NCBI GenBank assembly: GCA_043736155.1 | Contig: JAYTDA010000129.1 | Location: forward strand, 1-40,861 | Origin: JANNRR01 sp043736155 | GTDB lineage: Bacteria > Pseudomonadota > Alphaproteobacteria > Rhodobacterales > Rhodobacteraceae | Direction: 5' to 3' | Length of the DNA: 40,861 nucleotides | Part shown: piece by piece, positions 27,022-34,145 of the stretch | Numbering within the stretch: position 1 is the stretch's first letter | Layout: every line of letters begins with the position of its first letter | The notes under the pieces: model-generated | Seen by the model: only the letters and a program-made list of their open reading frames with translations | Databases searched by the model: none | What the model was told of the DNA's origin: nothing | Program-made: the position numbers and the translations under genes

Positions 27022-27879
27022 TCAAAACGCCCCGCCCTTTTCGATCCGGTAGGCTTGTGACGGATCGGCGATGGCGACCAGGCGGATGATGCAGTCATCG
27101 TCGCGGTCCCGGTTCCACGGGAAAAACGCGAAAGTGCAGCGCTTGCCGGTGACGGAATCCAGATCGCCGCCGACGTTTTCAATCCCCAGAATCCCCGCTT
27201 TGAACAGGATCTGATACACCGGTTCCCAGTCGGGGAAGTGCTTGGCCCAGTCGTGGTTGTCGTTCAACACGTGGCCGCCGGACCAGTCGAAATATTCCTG
27301 TTCCAGATGCGGCAATAGCGGAGCGTTGCGTTGTGGCCCGATGGCGGTGGCCAGCGGGTGGTCGTTGGCCTGGGTGTCATGGCCCACCACCTTGACCTGC
27401 TTGTCCACCATCCACTGCCCGGCCGATGGCACAAAGCCGGGGCAATAGGCGAAATATTCGCCATCTTCATACTGTTTGCGCCAGCCGGTGTTCAGGATCA
27501 GCACGTCGTGCCGCCGGATCACATGGCCACAGGCCTGCTCCGGATCATCGCCGGTGATCGATTCCCACTTTTTCTTCGGCAGGCTGACGACAATGCCCGA
27601 TCCAAGGAAATGCGGCAGCGGCACCGCGTCGATAAAGGGGGTGCCCTGCACCACGTGGGCGGGGGCATTGATATGGGTGGTGCAATGCATCGAGGTGGTG
27701 ATGCGCTGGCTCAGCACGCCGGATTTCGCCATGTAATGGATGCGTTCGATCTTCACATCCTGAAAGTACGGTCAGTTCGGCGACTGAAAGCCCCAGCGGT
27801 GCGACAGGTTGGTGAACTGCAACCCCATCGCATTGTCGATGTTGGACTGAAACTCGATGCCGCGCAGCTTGATCGTCAT
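27022..27879 (-). pseudogene. Cyclase / kynurenine-formamidase-like protein with a nonsense codon
   Basis: From the ATG at 27879 the protein reads MTIKLRGIEFQSNIDNAMGL, QFTNLSHRWGFQSPN, then TGA at 27772-27774, then PYFQDVKIERIHYMAKSGVLSQRI and on to the end. The family has a tryptophan at this position (PNWPYF), so TGG to TGA is the only lesion seen in 286 codons. Metal-binding motifs of the cyclase family (HCTTHINAPAH, GHDTQANDHPLA) are intact. Reinitiation downstream could yield a 244-aa product without the first 41 residues. It heads the degraded operon, with its promoter presumably in 27880-28014. Confidence 0.88.
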
Positions 27880-28014
27880 CCGTCCCGCCCCATCGCGCCG
27901 CTGAGCCCGTTTGAGCCTCTGTATTGCATCACGTTACGGCTGTATCGTATCGTGGTCCCCAAATCTGTGGGACAGCGGGTGTAGATCATGCCTGTCCTGA
28001 TGGCGCAGGGGTCC

Positions 28015-28555
28015 TGACAGGCTGCTGAAGAAGTCCGGCGGGCAGAGCGGTTTTCCTTTCGGGTTGGTCTGAGGCGGTTTTGCTCTGCCCTGGCGTGTTT
28101 GCCGGTTGGGCATCGGCCCTTTTCAGAGCGCCAGCAGTCGGGGCAATCTGGCGAGATTGTGGGCGGCCATTGTCAGGGTGAAGCGGGCGCGGACGCGTTC
28201 GATGCCGCGCAGCACCGTCTGGGCAGCACTGTCTGGGATGCACCGTCTGGGCAGCACCGTCTGGGCAGCACCGTCTGGGCCGTGCCGCCGATGGTCTTGG
28301 CCCAACCGAAGGGTTCCTCGATCTTTTTGCGGCGTTTCTGCGACAGGGCTGACCGGCGTGGCGGCTGGTTCGGGCGTCGATGGCGGCATGGCGGACCTTG
28401 CGGGCACCATGCGGGGTGCCGCAGGCCTGTCGCACAGGAGCGGCATCGCGCCACCGGTTCGAGCGATGCCGCGAATGGGCGACGAAGTCGGCGCTGGTGA
28501 AACCGTCGATTCAGTCACTCCCCGCACAGACCAGCGGTGGCAAGGCTTGCAATTC
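28015..28555 (-). mobile_element. IS transposase remnant (IS1182/IS5-like DDE C-terminus)
   Basis: In three minus-strand frames one finds, in order, HAAIDARTSRHAG, then KKIEEPFGWAKTIGGTAQTV, then LRGIERVRARFTLTMAAHNLARLPRLLAL. Together they are the C-terminal end of a DDE transposase. The pieces are separated by a frameshift and by five 14-bp repeats (28210-28279), which shift the frame again. CAGGCTGCTGAAGAAG at about 28016 looks like an IS end. The N-terminal two thirds and the other end are not recognisable. The element cannot move. Confidence 0.75.
28210..28279. repeat. Five 14-bp tandem repeats in the transposase remnant
   Basis: CAGCACCGTCTGGG repeats every 14 bp from 28210 to 28279, with one substitution in copy 2 and two in copy 3. 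Four extra copies add 56 bp, which is not a multiple of three, and this explains the frame change seen across it. Confidence 0.95.
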
Positions 28556-28559
28556 TGAA

Positions 28560-28698
28560 CGGCAGATCGGACCTGTTTGGGTCGCCGGTGTTTGCCTCAA
28601 GGCTCATCCTGGTCGCAAGCAATATGCCCGGCTCTTGCGGCACCGCGGTCCCCGCGACGGTGCGGAGCACCGGTCCGATGCCGCAGGCCGGTTGGTTG
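28560..28698. other. Short stretch between the IS remnant and the aldo/keto reductase
   Basis: Nothing convincing is seen here. One frame on the plus strand is open but reads through the aldo/keto reductase as its antisense shadow. Confidence 0.4.
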
Positions 28699-29691
28699 CT
28701 ACAGATAGCTTTTCGGCCCTTCCGGCTTGTTGCCCAGAATGGTTTCGATCTCTGCCATCACCTCGGGTGTCAGCTTGGCGCGACTGTCCAGCGCCGCCAG
28801 ATTGTCGGTCAGTTGCCCGATATGCGACGCCCCGAGGATCACCGTCGAGACCCGGCGGTTGGCCAGACACCAGAGCAGCGCCATGTGATGGATCGGCATT
28901 CCGGCCTTGTCGGCCAGCACCGCCAGTTGCGCCACCTGTGCCAGCTTGGCTTTGCCGGCATCGGTGGCCCATTCCGCCTTCAGCCACTCATATCCGGGCA
29001 GGTTCATCCGGCTGTCGGCGGGGATGCCCTTGTTGTATTTGCCGGTCAGAACGCCCGATGCCAGCGGCGACCAGATCGTGGTGCCAAGGCCATAGCTGTC
29101 ATAGACCGGCAGATAGTCGCTTTCGACCTTGTGGCGTTCGAACATGTTGTATTGCGGCTGTTCCATCGTCGGCGGCGTCAGCCCCCATTGCCGTGCGGCC
29201 AGATGCGCCTCGGTGATCTGTTGCGCCGTCCATTCCGAGGTGCCCCAATAGATCACCTTGCCCTGCACCACCAGATTATGCATGGCGCGCACGGTTTCCT
29301 CGACCGGGGTTTCCAGATCGGGGCGGTGGCAAAAGTAAAGGTCGAGGTAATCGACCTGCAACCGCTTCAACGCCTGATGGCAGCCATCGGTGACATGTTT
29401 GGCCGACAGCCCGCGCTGGGTCGGCTTTGGCCCGCCCCAGAATACCTTGGACGATACGGCATAAGTGTCGCGCCCCCAGCCCAGCTTTTTCAGCGCCTCC
29501 CCCATCAGGGTTTCGGATGCCCCGGCCTCGTAGCCTTCGGCATTGTCGAAAAAGTTGATCCCGGCATCATAGGCGCGGGTCATCAGCGCCCCGGCAGAGC
29601 CGCCATCAACCTGTTTGGCAAAGGTGACCCAGGAGCCAAGCGACAGTTCACTGACCTGCAGGCCGGATTTTCCAAGGCGACGGTAAAGCAT
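28699..29691 (-). CDS. Aldo/keto reductase (Kv-beta / YghZ type)
   Basis: A 330-aa NADPH-dependent oxidoreductase. MLYRRLGKSGLQVSELSLGSW is the usual start, and the catalytic residues are visible: Tyr in FFDNAEGYEAGASE, Lys in VSSKVFWGG and His in YLDLYFCHRPD. WGTSEWTAQQI and EQPQYNMFER are typical of the channel-beta-like subgroup. The ATG at 29691 has AAAGGA before it; an upstream TTG at 29706 was rejected. It is the last gene of the sugar ABC operon, 81 nt after the ATPase, so it may reduce an aldehyde or sugar derived from the imported compound. The substrate is unknown. Confidence 0.92.
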   Translation of the reverse strand: MLYRRLGKSGLQVSELSLGSWVTFAKQVDGGSAGALMTRAYDAGINFFDNAEGYEAGASETLMGEALKKLGWGRDTYAVSSKVFWGGPKPTQRGLSAKHVTDGCHQALKRLQVDYLDLYFCHRPDLETPVEETVRAMHNLVVQGKVIYWGTSEWTAQQITEAHLAARQWGLTPPTMEQPQYNMFERHKVESDYLPVYDSYGLGTTIWSPLASGVLTGKYNKGIPADSRMNLPGYEWLKAEWATDAGKAKLAQVAQLAVLADKAGMPIHHMALLWCLANRRVSTVILGASHIGQLTDNLAALDSRAKLTPEVMAEIETILGNKPEGPKSYL

Positions 29692-29772
29692 GGTATGTCC
29701 TTTCAAAAGGCATCGGCCCGGATTTCGGGCGACATCGGCGGTGGTTCAACGGGGGCAGGCTGGTCCGGGGGG

Positions 29773-30867
29773 TCAGCGTACGGCTGGCCAGGCTATTCCG
29801 GCATCATCAAACAGATGAGCACGCGCGCCGTCGATGCGCAAGCCCAGGGCGGTGCCCGGGGCAATCTGCCGCCCGCCCTCGGCCTCCACGATCATCTGGC
29901 CCGAGGCGGTATCCGCATAGACAAAAGTGGTGTTGCCCAGGTGTTCAACCACCGAGGCTGTGCCTTGCAGGGTCGCCCCGGCATCGGACGGGTCGCACAG
30001 TTGCACATGTTCGGGGCGGATGCCGATCTCTACCTTGCCTCCGCCGGCAAAGGCAGCGGCGGCGCGGCGGGGCAGGGTGACCGGGCGGTTGCCTGCCAGT
30101 GTCACGGTCAGGACAGCGCCACCGGCATCGGCGGTGCCTTGCAGAAAGTTCATCGCAGGCGAGCCGATGAAACCTGCGACAAAGCGGTTGGCGGGGGCGT
30201 TATACAGTTCCAGCGGTGAGCCGGACTGACTGATCCGCCCCTTGTCCAGCACCACGATCTTGTCGGCCAGCGTCATCGCCTCGACCTGATCGTGGGTGAC
30301 ATAGATCATCGTGGTTTTCAGCTCGGTATGCAGCTTGGCCAGTTCCAGCCGCATCTGCACCCGCAGCAGCGCATCAAGGTTGGACAGCGGTTCATCAAAC
30401 AGGAACACCTCGGGGTTGCGCACCAGTGCCCGGCCGATGGCGACCCGTTGGCGCTGGCCCCCCGACAGTTCTGCGGGGCGGCGCCCCATCAGCTGTTCCA
30501 GTTGCAGCAGTCTGGCGATCCGGTCGCCCTGTTCCTTTTGGCTGGCTTTCGACACCCCGGCCAAAGACAGCGAAAAACAGATGTTCTGTGCCACGGTCAG
30601 ATGCGGATAGAGCGCATAGGACTGAAACACCATGGCGACCCGGCGTTTGGCGGGAACCTCGGTCGTCACATCGGTGCCGCCGATCTTGACCGTGCCGTCG
30701 GTGACGGTTTCCAGCCCGGCAATCATCCGCAGCAGGGTGGATTTGCCGCAGCCCGAGGGGCCCAACAGGGCGGTAAAGCTGCCATTCTCCACCTGCAGGT
30801 CAAGGCCCCGGATCACCTCGACCGCGCCGAATTTCTTGGTGATGCCCGAGAGGTCTACCGATGCCAT
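29773..30867 (-). CDS. Sugar ABC transporter ATPase (UgpC/MsmK type)
   Basis: A 364-aa CUT1-type ATPase with all motifs intact: Walker A GPSGCGKST, signature LSGGQRQR, Walker B VFLFDEP and switch histidine in YVTHDQVEA. The C-terminal TOBE region contains VEIGIRPEHVQL. It lies 3 nt after the second permease gene. It should form a homodimer that energises the two permeases upstream, in contrast to the GlpS/GlpT heterodimer. In some bacteria one such ATPase serves several importers. Confidence 0.94.
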   Translation of the reverse strand: MASVDLSGITKKFGAVEVIRGLDLQVENGSFTALLGPSGCGKSTLLRMIAGLETVTDGTVKIGGTDVTTEVPAKRRVAMVFQSYALYPHLTVAQNICFSLSLAGVSKASQKEQGDRIARLLQLEQLMGRRPAELSGGQRQRVAIGRALVRNPEVFLFDEPLSNLDALLRVQMRLELAKLHTELKTTMIYVTHDQVEAMTLADKIVVLDKGRISQSGSPLELYNAPANRFVAGFIGSPAMNFLQGTADAGGAVLTVTLAGNRPVTLPRRAAAAFAGGGKVEIGIRPEHVQLCDPSDAGATLQGTASVVEHLGNTTFVYADTASGQMIVEAEGGRQIAPGTALGLRIDGARAHLFDDAGIAWPAVR

Positions 30868-30870
30868 GAT

Positions 30871-31707
30871 TTAACCCTTGATGCCTGCGGAAAGTGCGAT
30901 CGCCTGTGTCACGCGCCGCTGGAAGAACAGATAGGCCAGTGCCACCGGCAGGCCCGCCATGACGGCCCCCGCCATGACGCGGGCATAGGCCACGCCGAAC
31001 GCGTCCTGCACCTGCGTGATGCCGACCGTGACGGTCATCATCGGCTCGACGCTGACGGCGAGGAACGGCCAGAAGAAGGTGTTCCACGCGCCGATGAAGG
31101 TGATGATCGACAGGGCTGCGGTCACCCCCCAGTTCATCGGGATGAACACGCGGAACAACAGCTGAAATTCGTTCGCGCCGTCCATCACGGCTGCCTCGCG
31201 GAATTCTTTGGGCAGGCCGTCGAAAAACTGCTTGTAGACGATCACCGTGACCGGAGCGATCAGCATGGGCAGGATGATGCCGGGATAGCTGTTCAACAGC
31301 CCCACCCCGGCGATGATGACAAAGTGATTGACGATCAGCGCCTGGATCGGAACCATGAAACTGGCCAGGATCGTCCACCACAAAAGGCTGCGGCCCGGAA
31401 AGCGCAGCTGTGAGATGGCGTAGCCGGCACAGGCCGCCATGCACACCACCAGCACCGTGATCGAAACCGCCGTGATGGTCGAATTCAGATACCAGCGCAG
31501 AATGTTCGAATGCAGGATGACATAGATGTAGCCGCCCAGCGTCGGCACATCCGGGATCAGGTCGAACCCGGCCCTGACCGCCTCGTCATCGGTGCGGATC
31601 GAGGTGATCAGCGCCCAGTAGATCGGAAAGAACCAGATCCCGGCGGCGATGACTGTCAGGCCCGTCAGCAACCACGAACCCGGATTGAAACGACGCTTGG
31701 CGTTCAT
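30871..31707 (-). CDS. Sugar ABC transporter permease (MalG type)
   Basis: A 278-aa membrane protein with six spans, starting WLLTGLTVIAAGIWFFPIYW. The EAA loop reads EFREAAVMDGANEFQLLFRVFIPMN. It overlaps the preceding permease gene by ATGA and is followed at 3 nt by the ATPase gene. With its partner it forms the channel of a CUT1 oligosaccharide or glycoside importer. Confidence 0.94.
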   Translation of the reverse strand: MNAKRRFNPGSWLLTGLTVIAAGIWFFPIYWALITSIRTDDEAVRAGFDLIPDVPTLGGYIYVILHSNILRWYLNSTITAVSITVLVVCMAACAGYAISQLRFPGRSLLWWTILASFMVPIQALIVNHFVIIAGVGLLNSYPGIILPMLIAPVTVIVYKQFFDGLPKEFREAAVMDGANEFQLLFRVFIPMNWGVTAALSIITFIGAWNTFFWPFLAVSVEPMMTVTVGITQVQDAFGVAYARVMAGAVMAGLPVALAYLFFQRRVTQAIALSAGIKG

Positions 31708-32582
31708 CGTGCCACCCGGATGCGCAGGACCTGATATTGAAAGACCGAAAAGACGATGACGATCACGAACAGCGCCACTGCCGCAGTCGAGGCATAGCCG
31801 CCGGCGTTTTTCACAAACGCCTGCTCAAAGATGAACTGCACCAGCGTCATGGTGGCCTGGGTGCGCCCGCCTTGGGCAAAGAGATAGACCTGATCAATGA
31901 TCTTGAGCTGCAAGATCAGCTGGATGGTCAGGCACAGCACCGTGATCGGCCAGATCAGGGGCCAGGTGATGCGGAAAAAGATCTGGATGCGCGTGGCACC
32001 ATCCAGTTCGGCGGCCTCGTAGATCTCGCGCGGGATGTTGCGCAGACCGGCCAGGAACAGCAAAATCGAAAAGCCGTTGGTCCACCAGATCGTCAGCAGC
32101 GCCACGGTGGGCATGAACCACGGCAACCGGCGCCAGACGTTGACGGGCTGGCCGACGATCGGCTCGATCACCTGCTGAAGGATGCCGAACTGCACGTCCA
32201 GCATCCATTGCCAGATCAGATAGACCACTGTGATGGGCAGCACATAGGGCAGGAAAAACGCGGAAAGGATCAGGCTTTGCATCCAGCCCTTGAGGCGGCT
32301 GACCATCAGCGCAATGGCAAGGGCGGCAATGGTACCGGGGACCACGGTCAACAGCACGAAATAGCCGGTGTTCCAGATGGCACCCAGAAAGATGCGGTCC
32401 TTGAACAGGCGGACATAATTATCGAACCCGACCCATACGCCCGCGCCGATCAGAGGCGCATTGGTGAAGCTGAACTCGATCATCTGAACGGTCGGATACA
32501 GGAACATCCACCCATAGATCGCCACAAACGGTGCAATCAGGATCGCTGCGACCAGGTATTCGGTCCGTCGGCTTTTCAGCAT
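31704..32582 (-). CDS. Sugar ABC transporter permease (MalF type)
   Basis: A 292-aa permease with six membrane spans. It begins MLKSRRTEYLVAAILIAPFV, and the EAA loop is EIYEAAELDGATRIQIFFRITWPL. The ATG at 32582 has GGGAG about 8 nt upstream; the frame extends to a TTG at 32597 but without a better site. It lies 77 nt after the binding-protein gene, beyond a strong hairpin. Its stop overlaps the next permease gene. Confidence 0.94.
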   Translation of the reverse strand: MLKSRRTEYLVAAILIAPFVAIYGWMFLYPTVQMIEFSFTNAPLIGAGVWVGFDNYVRLFKDRIFLGAIWNTGYFVLLTVVPGTIAALAIALMVSRLKGWMQSLILSAFFLPYVLPITVVYLIWQWMLDVQFGILQQVIEPIVGQPVNVWRRLPWFMPTVALLTIWWTNGFSILLFLAGLRNIPREIYEAAELDGATRIQIFFRITWPLIWPITVLCLTIQLILQLKIIDQVYLFAQGGRTQATMTLVQFIFEQAFVKNAGGYASTAAVALFVIVIVFSVFQYQVLRIRVAR

Positions 32583-32623
32583 GGGCCGGGCTCCCAAGGG
32601 GGGGTGTCAGGGTGTGTCAGGGG

Positions 32624-32651
32624 GGGCCGACCCCTTGGCAGGGATCGGCCC
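32624..32651 (-). terminator. Hairpin between the binding-protein and permease genes
   Basis: GGGCCGACCCCT (32624-32635) pairs with AGGGATCGGCCC (32640-32651), 12 bp with one G-T pair on RNA, around a 4-nt loop. It begins 8 nt after the binding-protein stop on the minus strand. Such hairpins commonly protect the binding-protein mRNA and reduce read-through into the permease genes. Confidence 0.7.
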
Positions 32652-32659
32652 GGGTGTGG

Positions 32660-33931
32660 TTATTGCAGCGCGTCCAGTGTTGCCTTCATTTCCGCCACAG
32701 CCGAAACCGGGTCGGTCTCGCCGTTCATCGCGGCGGCAAAGGCGTTGCCAGCGGCATCAAACAGCGGCGATGCGACGCCTGCAAACTTTGACTTGGGGTC
32801 AAAGACGGCATTGGCGGTCAGCGGCTGATAGGTCGCCTGCGGCTGCATCGCCTTGTATTCGGCGGTTTCGGTCACTGCCTTGTTGGCCGGAACGTGGCCG
32901 GCGGTGGCCCAGAACAGCGACTTGGCTTCCATCCACTTGATCACTTCCAGAACGGCGGCATGCTTGGCCGGATCGACCTCTTTGCCGGCATTGTTCGGGA
33001 TGGCAAAGGCGTGGCTGTCCGAATAGGTGCAGGGCTTGTCGAACATCACCGGCAGTTCGATCGCACCCCAGTTGAACAGTTTGCCGTTCTTTTCAAGGTC
33101 AACCATGGTGGGCACTTCCCACACACCATTGACCATGAAGGCAGCCTCGCCGGTGGTGAACAGGGCCACGGCGGCCGGGTAATCGGTGTAGGACGGGACC
33201 TGACCCGCTGCAACCCAGTCGGCGATGATGCCAACGGCATTGGCCAGCTTGGCCGGGCTGTCACCCGGCAGCCATGCGCCGTCCGACCCCAGATCGCCGC
33301 CCTGCTGGCAGAGGTAGGAATAGATCAGACGAAAGGCAAAACCACCGTCCGCCGTGGTCAGCGCCATGCCGTATTTGGTGCCACCCTCTTGCAGCTTGGT
33401 CATGGCGGCGGCAAAGTTCTCCTTGCCATTCAGGCCGCTTGGCAGACCATCGGCGCCGATCAGACCAGCGGCTTCCAGCTTGTCCTTGTTGTAGTAAAGG
33501 ACGATCGGGTGGGTGTCGAAGGGCACGGCATATTGCTTGCCATCCACCTTGACCGCCTCATAGGTCGCGGGGGCAAAGGTGTCCGCCGACAGTCCCATCG
33601 CGGTCATGTCGTCGGCGGTGATTTCAGTCAGGGTGCCCTGGCTCACGGCCAGCGGAATGCGGCTGGCGTGATAGGTCATGATATCGGGGCCTTCACCGAC
33701 GGCGGCAGAGGTCTGCACCTTGGTATAGAACGGCACACCCCAGTCCAGCGTGGTGGCCTGAACCTCGATGCTGTCGGCATGTTCCTTGTTGAATTCTTCC
33801 AGCAGGGTTTTCATCCGCACGCCGTCGCCGCCGCCCAGAAAGTCCCACCAGATCACGGTTTCCTTGGCATAGGCCCCGGTTGCCATCAGTGCTGAAGACA
33901 GCAGCGCGGCCATCATCGTTCGTTTCATCAT
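32660..33931 (-). CDS. Sugar ABC transporter substrate-binding protein
   Basis: A 423-aa family 1 (CUT1) extracellular solute-binding protein. The signal peptide MMKRTMMAALLSSALMATGAYA is followed by KETVIWWDFLGGGDGVRMKTLLEEFN; MKTLLEEFNK and GEGPDIMTYHASRIP are typical. Aromatic residues for sugar stacking are plentiful (YTDYPAAVALFTTGEAAFMVNGVWEVP). Twin ATGs (33931 and 33928) follow GGGAGG; the second has the better spacing. It is the first gene of the importer operon and has the three-half-site operator about 180 bp upstream. The ligand is probably an arabinose-containing or beta-linked oligosaccharide, judging from the adjacent glycosidases. Confidence 0.93.
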   Translation of the reverse strand: MMKRTMMAALLSSALMATGAYAKETVIWWDFLGGGDGVRMKTLLEEFNKEHADSIEVQATTLDWGVPFYTKVQTSAAVGEGPDIMTYHASRIPLAVSQGTLTEITADDMTAMGLSADTFAPATYEAVKVDGKQYAVPFDTHPIVLYYNKDKLEAAGLIGADGLPSGLNGKENFAAAMTKLQEGGTKYGMALTTADGGFAFRLIYSYLCQQGGDLGSDGAWLPGDSPAKLANAVGIIADWVAAGQVPSYTDYPAAVALFTTGEAAFMVNGVWEVPTMVDLEKNGKLFNWGAIELPVMFDKPCTYSDSHAFAIPNNAGKEVDPAKHAAVLEVIKWMEAKSLFWATAGHVPANKAVTETAEYKAMQPQATYQPLTANAVFDPKSKFAGVASPLFDAAGNAFAAAMNGETDPVSAVAEMKATLDALQ

Positions 33932-34070
33932 GCATCCTCCCAAGTGGGCTGTTGCCCCCACGCCCAACGGCATTTTTTCCAGATCTGCTGGCGCATTCAG
34001 TCCGGATCGCCCAGTGACCAGAATCGCAGCGGCAAGTTCCTCCCCACCGCCAGAACCGGTCTCTGGTGAC

Positions 34071-34134
34071 AGGGTAAGGAGAGTGGCGGATTATTGTCAA
34101 CAGATTTTCAGATATGTATCTGAATAACCGATAT
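34071..34134 (-). promoter_or_regulatory. Operator and candidate promoter of the sugar ABC operon
   Basis: The palindrome TCAGATA-TG-TATCTGA lies at 34108-34123. Its halves CAGATAT (34109-34115) and GTATCTG (34116-34122) are followed by a third half-site CCGATAT at 34128-34134, 19 bp from the first. The same arrangement with the same spacing occurs at 37939-37964. On the minus strand a perfect -35, TTGACA, lies at 34100-34095, and a weak -10, TACCCT, lies 18 nt further (34076-34071). The operator thus lies just upstream of the -35. Confidence 0.75.
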
Positions 34135-34145
34135 GGTTGGGTTTT

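Noticed and set aside
27986..28435. A minus-strand frame of 149 residues near the IS remnant
   Set aside because: Only a small part (AAIDARTSRHAG) is transposase; the rest is out-of-frame sequence created by the 14-bp repeats.
19023..28555. Integrated genomic island or prophage at tRNA-Thr
   Set aside because: No integrase, no duplicated tRNA end and no phage genes were found; the pseudogenes look like a decayed native operon.
28537..30219. A 560-residue plus-strand frame opposite the aldo/keto reductase and ATPase
   Set aside because: Same composition as other antisense shadows; both minus-strand genes have full motif sets.
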